Assembly (NCBI RefSeq): GCF_019703515.2
Contig: NC_059346.1
Location: 16,399,001-16,463,000 of the forward strand
Reading direction: 5' to 3'
Length of the DNA stretch: 64,000 nt
Origin: Myxocyprinus asiaticus
Taxonomy: Eukaryota > Chordata > Actinopteri > Cypriniformes > Catostomidae
Part shown: positions 33,238 to 44,844 of the stretch, piece after piece
Position numbering within the stretch: position 1 is the stretch's first letter
Layout: every line of letters starts with the position of its first letter
Translations under genes and position numbers: made by a program
The notes under the pieces: generated by a model
What the model saw: the letters and a program-made list of their open reading frames with translations, nothing else
Database searches by the model: none
What the model was told of the DNA's origin: nothing

Positions 33238-34191
33238 TTTAAAGGCGCAATATGTAATATATTTACTGTACTAAAGCATAGAATTATCATAATATGTTAT
33301 CAGAGATTTAGGAAACATGCTAAGTTGAAATAATGGCTTCTCCGAAAACAATGCTACAGCCAGTATATTCTACTTTGAAATGTCCGTTCCGGGCCGGAAT
33401 TTCTGTTTGTGTTTTGGCCTGTGTGATCCCGCCCACTGCACATTTTCCAATAGTATTTCGACACCCTGGGCTGCCAGATATGAATCAAGTTAGTGGGCAA
33501 ACACAGCATGCTGCAGCCATGGAAGCCAGCCATACATGTAGCTAACATTGACAGAGTTATAAAAAATCAACATGAGCTGGTTTATAATTTGCAAACAATA
33601 AAAACATTGCAAACGTATACATGTCACAGTCTGTCTCCCTCATTCTCTTCAAGCACTCTTATTTTGAAGTTTTCCCCCAGACTCCATTTCCCAGGATTCA
33701 CTGCCCTAATCACTCCTATCAGTTCATCATCATCTGCACCTGCCTTCTTTCCCCTCGTTTGTTTCTCAGTGTATAAATACCCTCTAGTTTTGTTAAGTCT
33801 TTGTTAGTTCTTGAAGTGTTATGGTGAGTTAAGCTTTGATGTTTAGATTTTGTATTTGTTCCATTCCAGTGATTACTATTGTTGAGTCTTGTGTTTGTTC
33901 TACTCCAATGATTGTGATTAAAGGATTTAAAGTTTTTACTCCTGCATCTCCTTTCTTCCACTTCTAGACAGCAACGTTACAATACATTAGCTGATTAATT
34001 TACAGTGTAAGGCTCGTTGCTTGCCTTTGTCAGTTTGCTTGTTCCTGTTGCGTGTCCTCAAACTGGCAACCAGCGTGAGCTTTGAGTCTGGGCGGGGGGG
34101 GGGAGAGACAACTCTCTCTCCAATATTTTGAATTTGGACTGCAGTACCCATTTTAAGTGCTTGATGTCAGTGTTACATATTGTTCTTTTGA
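33238..34191. mobile_element. MITE interrupted by a solo LTR
   Basis: Left end TTTAAAGGCGCAATATGTAA and right end TTACATATTGTTCTTTT (34172-34189) form imperfect terminal inverted repeats. The same end type occurs at 40867. A 360-bp solo LTR with TSDs is nested inside. No transposase frame. Confidence 0.65.
33622..33981 (+). mobile_element. Solo LTR with 5-bp TSD
   Basis: Starts TGTCACAG, ends ACGTTACA, and is flanked by ATACA at 33617-33621 and 33982-33986. A TATA-like gtataaata lies near 33772 and an ATTAAA polyadenylation-type signal near 33917, so promoter and polyA parts both look present. There is no internal region and no second LTR, so recombination between two LTRs has removed the body. 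The 5-bp TSD suggests a Gypsy-type parent, unrelated to the 2163-11784 element. Confidence 0.85.
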
Positions 34192-34304
34192 ATGTCTTTA
34201 TTTGTCCATTTATAAATTGGTTTATTCACATTTTTATTTTCAAATTAATATATTGATTTATTCCTGCTATTCTTTTGTAAATGGCACTCATGCACTTCCA
34301 TATC

Positions 34305-34745
34305 TCAGCACAACTTTACTAAAGTGTAAGCGGCAGAGTAAATTAAAGTTGCACACTGGATGCGTATGGCAGACAATATGGTGCATTCTAAAATTAGAAA
34401 CAATTAATTATTTTCTACAAAGGAACGAACACTGTCAGTGCTCAGCGTAAACATTCTGATGTTCCACGTAGTGCAACTCGCATAGTTTTCCATTCAGTTA
34501 GACCTAAATCATTATCAAAGGACAAAGATTATTTATTCTAGCCATCACTGGATTATCTATTGTGAACATCTATCTTTCATAGAGTCTACACAATGTATCT
34601 TCAGTTACAAGTATGTCTTTTTTTTTTATGGTTTGACAGCTTGAATGAAAGATCTATTCAAGGCTACATACAGAGAAATTGCATAATAAACATTGCCATT
34701 TCTAATCATTCAGTTTGCGTAGTTACACCAGTTTCACTAACCTGT
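34305..34745. repeat. Interspersed repeat, copy 2
   Basis: Counterpart of 29335-29815, same orientation, moderately diverged. An ATCGAT-type end follows near 34930. Confidence 0.6.
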
Positions 34746-34832
34746 AAACTCAATGTCACTTTGTTCATTCTTAAAGAAGTACCAAAACTTTTGTAACTTT
34801 GGACTACCACCTCCTGTGCTGCTTCAGCTCAT

Positions 34833-34836
<4 letters not shown>

Positions 34837-34873
<37 letters not shown>
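34837..34873. repeat. (TG)n microsatellite
   Basis: About 18 TG units. Confidence 0.95.
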
Positions 34874-34874
<1 letters not shown>

Positions 34875-35363
34875 TCAGTAACTGGTATATCGCCCTCTTG
34901 TGGTCTCCTAATGCTATTACAAAAATATATCGATAAAATAATGTGCCGATGAATAATCAATATATATACACTGGCGGCCAAAAGCTTGGAATAATGTACA
35001 GATTTTGCTCTAATGGAAAGAAATTGGAACTTTTATTCACCAAAGCGGCATTCAACTGATCACAATGTATAGTTAGGACATTAATAACGTGAAATTACTT
35101 TTACAATTTGAAAAAAAATTTTTTGAACTTCTTAAACTACTTCAAAGAGTTCTCAAAAAATCCTCCACGTGCAGCAATCAAATCACTTTTATTGTCACAC
35201 AACCATATACACAAGTGCAATAGTGTGTGAAATTCTTGGATGCAGTTCCGAGCAACATAGCAGTCGTGAAAGTGATGAGACATATACCAATCTACAATAA
35301 ACATCAAATTTACACAAAATTTAAAATCTAATATACACAATTACACACAACACAATATACAAA

Positions 35364-36488
35364 TAACATACACTGTACAGTATACAATACAATAAAAAAG
35401 TATTTATAGTATATATAGAATGTACAGTAGGTTGTATTATACTGTATTGACATTCAGGCTGTCGGTTGATAGTAAGTTGTTAAGAGAGAATATAATGTAA
35501 TTTATGACAGTCCGGTGTGAGATATAAGAGTAAGGGTAATAAAGTGCAGTGCTGATGTATTTTGATCATGGGAGATCAAGAGTTCAAAAGTCTGATTGCT
35601 TGGGGGAAGAAGCTATCATGAAGTCGGCTGGTGCGGGTCCTGATGCTGCGATACCACCTGCCTGATGGTAGCAGTGAGAACAGCCCATGGCTCGGGTGGC
35701 TGGAATCTCTGATGATCTTCCGGGCTTTTATCACACACCGCCTGGTATATATGTCCTGGAGGGAGGGAAGCTCACCTCCAGATGATGTGTCTGGCAGTTC
35801 GCACCACCCTTTGCAGTGCTTTGCGGTTGTGGGTGGTGCTATTGCAGTACCAGGCAGAGATGCAGCCAGTCAGGATGCTCTCTACAGTGCAGGTGTAGAA
35901 CCGTGTGAGGATGTGGTGGTTCATTCCAAACTTCCTCAGCCGTCTCAGGAAGAAGAGGTGCTGATGAGCCTTCTTCACAACGGCTTCAGTGTGGATGGAC
36001 CATGTGAGTTCCTCAGTGATGTGGACACCCAGGAACTTGAAGCTGCTGACTCTCTCCACTGGTGCTCCATTGATGGTGATGGGACTGTGTTCTCTGTCTT
36101 TTCTTCTGAAGTCCACCACAAGCTCCTTTGTCTTACTGATGTTTAGGGAGAGGTTGTGCTCCTGACACCAGTGTGTCAGAGCGTGCACCTCCTCTCTGTA
36201 GGCTGTTTCATCATTGTCAGTGATCAGACCTACCACCGTCATGTCATCAGCAAACTTAATGATGGCATTGGAGCTATGTGTTGCCACACAGTCATGTGTG
36301 TACAGAGAATACAAGAGTGGGCTGAGAACACAGCCCTGCAGGGCTCCAGTGTTGAGGGTCAGTGATGAGGAGATGTTGCTACCTATTCTAACCACCTGGC
36401 GTCTGCTTGACAGGAAGTCCAGGATCCAGCTGCACAGCGAGCTGTTTAAGCCCAGAGCCCGGAGTTTCTCATCAAGCTTGGAGGGCAC
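35364..36488 (-). pseudogene. Rex1-like LINE copy 3: RT C-part
   Basis: Continues as [60 protein letters not shown] and [20 protein letters not shown]. The FADD box is intact. The 34 bp absent from copy 1 are present here. The open frame ends near 35772 (ARHIIWR); the remaining C-terminal residues are in another frame because of a small insertion around 35780. Confidence 0.82.
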
Positions 36489-38475
36489 TATGGTGTTGAA
36501 TGCATTCTCAGCATTCTCACATAAGTGTTCTTTTTTTCCAGGTGGGAGAGAGCAGTGTGTATTGTAGATGCAATGGCATCATCAGTGGAGCGGTTGTTGC
36601 GGTAAGCAAACTGCAACGGGTCAAGTGAGAGAGGCAGCACAGAGCAGATGTAATCTCTGATTAGTCTCTCAAAGCATTTGCTGATGATGGGGATCAGAGC
36701 AACAGGACGCCAGTCATTTAAGCAAGTGATTTTGGATTGCTTTGGAACAGGCCCAATGGTGGATGTTTTGAAGCATGTGGGGACTACAGACAAAGAGAGG
36801 GAATGATTGAAAATGTCCGTAAAAACACCAGCCAGTTGGTTCGCGCATGCTCTGATGACACAGCCCGGAATGCCGTCTGGACCCGCGGCTTTGCGGATAT
36901 TCACCCATCTGAAGGATCGAGTTACATCCGCTACAGAGACGGAGAGTGAACTAACCTCTGTAGTTTCGGCCGCGAGAGCTCTCTCTGCGAGGGCGGTGTT
37001 ATTTCCCTCAAAACGAGCATAAAAAGTATTTAGCTCATCCGGGAGAGAGGCAGCGGAGTTTTTATTCCCTTTAAAGTCTGTGATGATATTAATTCCCTGC
37101 CACATGCTTCTAGAGTTGGTGGTGTTAAACTGTCCTTCAATCTTGTTCCTGTACTGACGTTTTGCTGATCTTTTTCGGAGGGCATAACTGGCTTGATTAT
37201 GCTCCTCCGTGTTCCCGGAATTAAAAGTGGAGGTCCGCACATTAAGTGCCGTGCAAACATCGCTATTAATCCATGGCTTCTGGTTCGGATAGATCCGTAT
37301 TGTTTTGGTCGGAACGATATCCTCTACGCACTTTCTGATGAAACACGTTACGCTATCAGAGTAAAGCTCAATGTCATCATCAGAGGCAGACCGGAACATC
37401 TCCCAGTCTGTGTGATCAAAACAGTCTTGTAGCGTAGAGTCTGATTGGACCGACCAGCACTGGAACGTTCTGAGGGTGGGTGCTTCCTGTCTCAGTTTCT
37501 GCCTGTAAGAGGGCAGAAACAGAATGGAGGAGTGGTCCAATTTGCCAAGTGGTGGGCGGGGGAGGGATTTGTAGCCATCCCGGAAGGGAGAGTAGCAATG
37601 GTCCAAAACCCGGTCCTCTCGTGTGTTAAAACTAATGTGTTGGTGGTATTTTGGTGCGACTGATTTGAAACTTGCTTTGTTAAAGTCCCCGTGTCACAAT
37701 GAACGCAGCCTCAGGGTGCATGGTTTCCTGCTTGCTTATAATCCCGTACAGTCCTTTGAGTGCCCGGTCTGTGTCGGCTTGTGAGGGGATGTACACAGCA
37801 GTGATAATGGCCGCTGTGAATTCCCTTGGTAGCCAGAATGGTCGACACAGAAGCATGAGAAATTCCAGATCAGGAGAGCAGAAAGACTTGATAGAATGTA
37901 CGTTCCTCTGGTCACACCAGGATTTGTTGATCATAAAACATACACCACCACCTCTGCTTTTACCTGAGAGGTCTTTCGCTCTGTCCGCTCGGTGCACGGA
38001 GAACCCCGTGGGTTCGATAGCTGAATCTGGAATCTCCGCAGACATCCAAGTTTCTGTAAGGCAGATAATGCAGCAGTCCCTCGTCTCTCGTTGGAAAGAG
38101 ATCTGCGCTTTCAGCTCGCAGAGCTTGTTATCCAGAGACTGAACATTTGCCAGTAGAATACTGGGTAGCGGGGTTCGATTCGCGCGGCGTCTTAGTCTGA
38201 CGAGAACGCCGGCTCTGTTTCCCCTTTTCCTCCTGCGTTTCCGTGGCGGGGCAGCCCAGACAAAGGGCTCTGCTGCCGTGTTTGTAAACAGCGGGTCGGC
38301 ATTGAGGAATTTGAAGTCCAGTTTACGGTGTGTGATTGCTGAACCAATGTCCAAAAGTGTTTGTCTGTCATAGACAATAAGGCAGACACCATCCAAGACA
38401 AAAAACATAAGAATTTTAAACAAAAACAAAGCACTACCATGTTGTGTCGGAGCTCGCAATGCAGCAGCCATACTT
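36488..38475 (-). pseudogene. Rex1-like LINE copy 3: endonuclease and RT N-part
   Basis: From an ATG in the MAAALRAPTQHGS context (about 38471) the endonuclease reads LLANVQSLDNKL, CLTETWM, GGGVCFM and AVYIPSQ until FIVTRG. A one-base difference near 37691 (CCCCGTGTC versus CCCCGGTC in copy 1) then shifts the frame. The frame from 37606 to 36488 carries the rest of the endonuclease and, without a break at the position where copy 1 is broken, the first half of the RT ([20 protein letters not shown] onward). It ends where about 20 bp are missing relative to copy 1, at the FVDYSSAFN motif, so a key catalytic Asp region of the RT is damaged. Confidence 0.82.
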
Positions 38476-39170
38476 GGCGCCATCTTGAGTCCTAATGACA
38501 ACGACAGCTTTGCAGATCTTTGGCATTCTAGCTATCAGTTTGTCCAGATATTCAGGTGACATTTCACCCCACACTTCCTGTAGCACTTGCCATAGATGTG
38601 GCTGTCTTTTCAGGCACATCTCATGCACCTTACTGTCTAACTGGTCCCACAAAAGCTCAATGGGGTTAAGATCCATAACACTCTTTTCCAATTATTTGTC
38701 GTCCAGTGTCTGTGATTTTTATTTTTTATTTTTTTTTTTTGCCCACTCTAACCTTTTCTTTTTGTTTTTCTGTTTCAAATGTGGCTTTTTCTTTGCAATA
38801 CTTCCCATAAGGCCTGCACCATTGAGTCTTCTCTTTACTGTTGTACATGAAACTGGTGTTGAGTGGGTAGAGTTCAATGAATCTATCAGCTGAGGACATT
38901 TGAGGTGTCTATTTCTCAAACTAGAGACTCTGATGTACTTATCCTCTTGTTTAGTTGTACATCTGGCCTTCCACATCTCTTTCTGTCCTTGTTAGATCCA
39001 GTTGCCCTTTGTATTTGAAGATTGTAGTGTACTCCTTTGTATGAAATCTTCAGCTTTTTTGGCAATTTCAAGCAATCAAAACAATGATTGACTGACAAGT
39101 TACAAGAGAAAGCTGTTTCTTTTTTGCCATTTTTGACCTAATATTGACCTTAAGACATGCCAGTCTATTG
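38440..39170 (-). pseudogene. Tc1-like transposase, copy A (internally deleted)
   Basis: Minus-strand fragments read an N-terminal paired-type helix-turn-helix part (KLPKKLKISYKGVHYNLQ, RKRCGRP), a central part (STHSTPVSCTTVKRRLNGAG, KQKNKKKRLEWAK) and the C-terminus (MDLNPIELLWDQLDSKVHEM ... MPKICKAV). The catalytic block between the RVLW motif and the DLNPIE motif is absent: the two are joined directly at gttatggatcttaacc. Frameshifts are also present. The junction is the same as in the 55898 copy. Confidence 0.8.
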
Positions 39171-39515
39171 CATAGTGTGGCAACTCAAAAACAAACACAA
39201 AGACAATGTTAAGCTTCATTTAATGAACCAAATTGCTTTCAGCAGTGTTTGATATAATAGCAAGTGATTTTCTAGTACCAAATTATCAATTTAGCATGAT
39301 TACTCAAGGATAAGGTGTTGGAGTGATGGCTGCTAGAAATAGGGCCTGTCTAGATTTGATAAAAAATGACTTTTTTCAAATAGTGATGGTGCTGTGTCCT
39401 GACTATACTTTTTGATCAGTTTAATGCCACTTTGGTGAATTAAAGTACCAATTTCCTTCCGAAACAGCAAAATCTGTACATTATTCCAAATTTTGGCCAC
39501 CAGTGTGCATATATA

Positions 39516-40756
39516 CACTATATTGCCAAAAGTATTCGCTCACCCATCCAAATAATTTAATTCAGGTGTTCCAATCACTTCCATGGCCACAGGTGTATAA
39601 AATGAAGCACCTAAGCATGCAGACTGCTTCTACAAACATTTGTGAAAGAATGGGCCGCTCTCAGGAGCTCAGTGAATTCCAGCGTGGTACTGTGATAGGA
39701 TGCCACCTGTGCAACAAGTCCAGTCGTGAAATTTCCTCGCTACTAAATATTCCACAGTCAACTGTCAGTGGTATTATAACAAAGTGGAAGCGATTGGGAA
39801 TGACAGCAACTCAGCCACGAAGTGGTAGGCCACATAAAATGACAGAGAGGGGTCAGCAGATGCTGAGGCGCATAGTGCGCAGAGGTCGCCAACTTTCTGC
39901 AGAGTCAATCGTTACAGACCTCCAAAGTTCATGTGGCCTTCAGATTAGCTCAAGAACAGTGCGTAGAGAGCTTCATGGAATGGGTTTCCATGGCCGAGCA
40001 GCTGCATCCAAGCCATACATCACCAAGTGCAATGCAAAGTGTTGGATGCAGTGGTGTAAAGCACACCGCCACTGGACTCTAGAGCAGTGGAGACGCATTC
40101 TCTGGAGTGACGAATCACGCTTCTCCATCTGGCAATCTGATGGACGAGTCTGGGTTTGGCGGTTGCCAGGAGAACGGTACTTGTCTGACTGCATTGTGCC
40201 AACTGTGAAGTTTGGTGGAGGGGGGATTATGGTGTGGGGTTGTTTTTCAGGAGCTGGGCTTGGCCCCTTAGTTCCAGTGAAAGGAACTCTGAATGCTTCA
40301 GCATAACAAGAGATTTTGGACAATTCCATGCTCCCAAGTTTGTGGGAACAGTTTGGGGATGGCCCCTTCCTGTTCCAACATGACTGCGCACCAGTGCACA
40401 AAGGTCCATAAAGACATGGATGAGCGAGTTTGGTGTGGAAGAACTTGACTGGCCTGCACAGAGTCCTGACCTCAACCCGATAGAGCACCATTGGGATGAA
40501 TTAGAGTGAAGACTGCGAGCCAGGCCTTCTCGTCCAACATCAGTGTCTGACCTCACAAATGCGCTTCTGGAAGAATGGTCAAAAATTCCCATAAACACAC
40601 TCCTAAACCTTGTGGAAAGCCTTCCCAGAAGAGTTGAAGCTGTTATAGCTGCAAAGGGTGGGCCGACGTCATATTAAACCCTATGGATTAAGAATGGGAT
40701 GTCACTTAAGTTCATATGCGTCTAAAGGCAGATGAGCGAATACTTTTGGCAATATA

Positions 40757-40759
<3 letters not shown>
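39516..40759 (+). mobile_element. Tc1-like transposon, second family, complete ends
   Basis: 1,244 bp with terminal inverted repeats CACTATATTGCCAAAAGTAT and its complement ending at 40759, flanked by TA at 39514-39515 and 40760-40761. It lies only nine bases beyond the first Tc1-like element. It encodes a recognisable but broken transposase. Confidence 0.93.
39617..40676 (+). pseudogene. Tc1-like transposase, second family (broken)
   Basis: From ATG at 39617 ([20 protein letters not shown]) the frame is open for 229 codons through two helix-turn-helix regions ([32 protein letters not shown]), the [10 protein letters not shown] linker and the first catalytic Asp ([12 protein letters not shown]), to TAA at 40304-40306. 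Past that stop the same frame continues (QEILDNSMLP ... LFQHDCAPVH, the second Asp). A small deletion near 40398 shifts the frame, and the region with the catalytic Glu (SPDLNPIEHHWDELE) is followed by a TGA near 40508. Three lesions therefore inactivate a DDE transposase that would cut and paste the element at TA sites. Confidence 0.9.

Positions 40760-40788
<29 letters not shown>
40760..40788. repeat. (TA)n microsatellite
   Basis: AT dinucleotide run directly at the right TA of the Tc1-like element. Confidence 0.9.
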
Positions 40789-40791
<3 letters not shown>

Positions 40792-40866
40792 CATATTATG
40801 ACATCCCTAAAAAGTAGTCACATTACTTATTACTTTTACTTTTCACAGAAAAGGTTTTTTTTCCAC

Positions 40867-41944
40867 TTAAAGGTACAATATGTAACATTTTTCATGTAAT
40901 ATTCGCCTTTTTTTGCCAATGTGTGAACGGCTTGTAACGCAACTTAAAAAATTAGCCCTTCCTGGACTTCCTCGTTTGCCCATTAAAGCCTGTAGACTGA
41001 TTTTTCATGTGAAGGGAGCAGGTCACTTTTGCTGGGAAAATCCAAAGGATGTGACGTTTATGCGCGCTACCGAGAGCCTTGCCTCAGACAGTAGCTTCTC
41101 TTCCGCTATTCAACAGCGTCAACAGACGTGTTGTTTTAGCTAACTTGATCTTGCCTGCTATCGCTGACGAATTGCAAGCTACCTTGCTTCGTAACTTTCA
41201 AATATTTTCAATGATCTTTATACTAAAAGTCAGGTTAATGTCAATGTTAATCTGTAATTATTCAGCAAGGTAAACTACAATAATACATGAAATGAATGCT
41301 AGACAATGTTCAAGATAATGCAAAAATCTCCATTCATTAGTGTAATGTAACTTGGTTATACAAAAAATATATATATTCTATTATTATAAAACAATAGTGC
41401 ATCAATATATCAAAATGACAGTTGTGATGGAATCACATCAATACTGAATTGTGTCAACATATTTATAATGTACAGTCTATTTTATAAACAGCTACTGTCA
41501 TCATCCACCAAATTTAGCTAACAGCTATTGATAAAGCTGGCTAGCTAGCTAACGCTGATATAGGCTATCATATAAATGCAGTCAATGTATGATGCAAAGA
41601 AAAGTGATTACTTCAAACTACAGTCTTGCATACACGGACCTATATCCACACTTTGTTTTAGCCCTGTTCCAGCACTGGAGAGTCAAATATAATATGCAGT
41701 CTCAAAGTTTGTAGTAAAACAATCATAACTGTGTCATTTTAATTATGTTACCTCATCTGTCAGCATGATGTCAGTGAATCACGTTCAGCCTCTTTGTACG
41801 TTATGTCATTGTTTTGGTCGATGCTCGCATCCCTAAGGAGTGTGTGCGCGAGCACGAGCAACAGGTAGCTGGCTGCAGTTCACTTAACGGCCACAGGTGT
41901 CATTAATAACAAGGGTTTCTGAATCTTATATACTGCACCATTAA
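40867..41944. mobile_element. MITE with TTAA ends
   Basis: Left end TTAAAGGTACAATATGTAAC and right end CTTATATACTGCACCATTAA (to 41944) form imperfect inverted repeats that include TTAA, suggesting a piggyBac-type or other TTAA-targeting source. The same terminal type bounds the repeat at 33238. About 1.08 kb, no transposase recognised. Confidence 0.65.
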
Positions 41945-42341
41945 CAAATTCAAAATGTCTATATTTTCTTCTTGTTGATAGGCCTACACTCAGCACAACA
42001 CGTTTCTCCCATACAATGACTTGTTAGTAACTCATAATTCATGTTTTAAATGCATTCTACATTAAAAAAAATATTTAGAAATACTGTATGTGTAAGCCAA
42101 AGTACTTAAGGATAATTTAATTAATTAAAAGTCTGTAACCTGCAGTCTGAAAAGAATTTAAAATGCAACGTGTTAAACTACTTTTTGACAAAAAAATAAA
42201 TAAATAATAAAATGTAAATTAGATTACAGTAGCTCATTACTTTGTAAAACAATTACACCTAACAATGATTGTACGTTATTACTCCGAAATTCACCCACAG
42301 AGGGTGGCGACTCGTGTTTGAACAAGATTAAATATATATGT
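41945..42341. other. AT-rich non-coding DNA
   Basis: Nothing recognisable except text like the GTAAC-type repeat (about 42060-42250). Confidence 0.4.
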
Positions 42342-42366
42342 GTGTGTGGTTGTGTGTGTGTGTGTG
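42342..42366. repeat. (TG)n microsatellite
   Basis: About 12 TG units with one interruption. Confidence 0.9.
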
Positions 42367-42777
42367 CCATTACATTCTTAAAGTTAATCGTGCCTGATAT
42401 GTATGTAGAGTATGTTTAAACATGAAGTATCATAACGCAACAAAGTCAGCAAACTGTTTCCCCCGAGAAAACTTTGTGTTCTCACCAAAAAGTGACATTT
42501 CAAGCTCTTCATCAGACATGTCTGATGGCACAACCAATCTAATATCTGATCAAAAGCATTCAGCTCAAAATGTCACACTTTTGGTGAGAACAAAAAGTTT
42601 TCTCAGGAGAGACAGTGTGATGACCTTGTGTTTTGTCATTGTTATATTTTTGGGATGTTGTGTTTTCTGATGTGCATGTTTTACATGATTTGTAACTGAA
42701 AGGTGAAGTTTGTATTTTTTTCAATGAAATACTTTCTCCTATGCCAGTTTAATGTGCAAAGACAACTATAACTAAAT
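42367..42777. other. Non-coding DNA with an inverted repeat
   Basis: Contains diverged inverted segments (gagaaaactttgtgttctca near 42465 and gagaacaaaaagttttctca near 42584), probably a small MITE. No gene. Confidence 0.45.
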
Positions 42778-43055
42778 CCGATATCCATGAAGTAGTAATA
42801 ATTACCTTCATTATGAGGTGAGAACGAGAAACCACAAACTAATCTACCCGACCGTAAACAGCACTCTGATGATCCCTGATCATTTCTAATCATAACTGCT
42901 GATAGAAATTACTCGGACAGCATCCTGGAAGAAGGGTTTAAACACTATCTCTTACATTCTTGAGAAAAAAGTATAGCTGATATGTTAATAATAGCTATAT
43001 GAAGTGCCATGATCTAAAAATATTGCAGTATATGAGGTAAGGTGGGAAAGATAGA
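42778..43055. repeat. Duplicated block 3 (second copy)
   Basis: Counterpart of 30648-30944, same orientation, about 12 kb away. Here the sequence continues into gagagacagacagacagaga text that is absent from the first copy. Confidence 0.75.
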
Positions 43056-44404
43056 GGGGAGAACTGAGAGACAGACAGACAGAGATGAATGGACCAAGTG
43101 GCCATTAAGGTCCCTAATACATAATTAGCTCTCTTATCACAACCAGTTGGTCAGTTTCTGACTGTGTGTGTCTGGACGAAGTCTTTTCAGAGAAGATGGT
43201 GTTCTGCCTGCCTTTAGCCCTGTTGTGGCCTTCATCTTGACTATAATGTTGGTTCTGTCATGTAGGATCTCATTAACAGTGGTGTTTGCCAACCCATTAA
43301 AGCAATTTCTTCCTGTACAGTGTGGCAAGGATCATTTTTATCACCTGCAGTCAAACAACCCCGCTCCTCACAACTAATTTCTTCTTGTGTAAAAATGGAA
43401 ATGCTAAGGGTTTTAAATCATAGGAACAGTCTGTTTCTCCCTTAGCTAGTCTTTTCTTTCTATGCTGATCAAAAGATCAGAGATCTCACTGATGCTGTTG
43501 CTAACACAATTAGCATTTTCATTTTTGTATAATCAAAACTGGCTGTTTAAAAAGGCGGTTTTAAACCAAGGCTGTAGATAGTTAACCCCAGAACAATGCC
43601 ACAGAAAAACAAGGAATTTGAGCGCTTACAGTATTTAAACTGCTATTTAAATGCTGGTAATGAAGTGCAAGCATTTTACTTTTGATGTGTCATTTCTTGG
43701 GTTTGTGTTCAAAGGGTTTGTGTTCAAAATTACAATTCTGTCATTATTCACTCACCCATGTGTCTTTCCCAAACCATATGATTAGCTTTGTATGAAGAAC
43801 AGACTAAAATTAAAAGTTGCTATCTGGAATTTAAGTTATTATAAGCCCCTTTCACATATGCAAACAGGTAAAATACAGGAAAATTGTTGGGTTGCCTTTA
43901 TTGGTAAATGTACCACATGTTCTGTTGACACATACCATCAGTATGGAAATTTATGATACAACTTCTCATTAAAGGAAATTGCCAGAGCAAAATTTACCAG
44001 TATTTTGAGAAAGGTTGTGTTTGCATACGAGTTCTAACCTGTAAAATGCAGTACATTTTCTGGAAAAGGCTGTATGTGTGAAAAGGGCTACTGAAGTACA
44101 GTAGCAATGTGTAAGTTGTGAACCAATCATTCTTTTGAGTTGAATCAGTTGATCCAGTTCACAAAACCAGTCTCCCGATCTTATGAGAATTCATCACAAT
44201 AGTACAAGGTGGCGAATTTGTACCAAGTTAATTTATATGAAATATTATGAGTTATACACCAATGAGAGATTCTTCCCTCGTGTCCTTGTAGTTCCCAATG
44301 TAGCTTTTGATCAGTGTTCATTTTAATTGTGTTTTTGGAACTTTAACTCCTAACCCAAACACCGTTTCTAAACCATAACCATGAACTGTAACACCTTACC
44401 CTAC
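43056..44404. other. Non-coding DNA
   Basis: No gene seen on either strand. Short open frames (for example 43168-43377) show no known motif. Confidence 0.45.
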
Positions 44405-44600
44405 CCTAACCTATACCATCAGGAAAATCAGACCTTTACTGTCTGAACATGCTGCACAGCTCCTGGTCCAACTCTGGTCATTTCAAGACTGGACTACTGC
44501 AATGCTCTGTTGGCCGGTCTCCCCGCTAGCATGATTAAGCCACTGCAGATGGTCCAGAATGCTGCAATGCGTCTGGTCTTTAATCAGCCAAAAATATTTA
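44405..44600 (+). pseudogene. LINE RT C-terminal relic (L2-like)
   Basis: Reads IRPLLSEHAAQLLVQ, then after a one-base frame change LVISRLDYCNALLAGLPASM and IKPLQMVQNAAMRLVFNQPK. The SRLDYCNALLAGLP motif is typical of the region after the palm in L2-type fish LINEs. Only about 60 codons remain. Confidence 0.7.
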
Positions 44601-44616
44601 ACAATATTATAAAATA

Positions 44617-44640
44617 ATAATAATAATAATAATAATAAAT
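44617..44640. repeat. (AAT)n microsatellite
   Basis: About seven AAT units at the end of the LINE relic, possibly derived from its tail. Confidence 0.85.
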
Positions 44641-44844
44641 ACAAATAAAAAAAAATGTAAAAAGATTTTTTTAACCTCAATTCTAAGCTCTAGTTTTATT
44701 CAGATGGAATGATTTTTAGTGTACAACCTACATCATGATCCTTCTATTCAGTAATTAGTTTTCCAGCAAGACATGCAATCGTGCTGACTTACATTTATAT
44801 TGTTGTTCTTGGCAAATACCTTAAACAAATACTTTTACATGTAG

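Larger units (their letters stand above)
35172..38487 (-). mobile_element. Near full-length Rex1-like LINE, copy 3
   Basis: Same family and orientation as copy 1, with the 3' end at 35172 (acttttattgtcacacaacc) and the 5' end near 38487. It lies inside the Tc1-like element: the flanks gtgcagcaatc and acgacagctttgcag are contiguous in the Tc1 copy at 56860-56885. Confidence 0.88.
34969..39506 (-). mobile_element. Tc1-like transposon, copy A, split by a LINE
   Basis: Terminal inverted repeats CACTGGCGGCCAAAAG at 34969 and its partner ending GGCCACCAGTG at about 39505. The ends match the copy at 55898-57074. The element is cut near 35170-38490 by an antisense Rex1-like LINE. Without it the element would be about 1.2 kb. 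The transposase runs on the minus strand at about 38440-39170 and lacks its catalytic middle. The right TA duplication appears mutated to TG. Confidence 0.85.
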
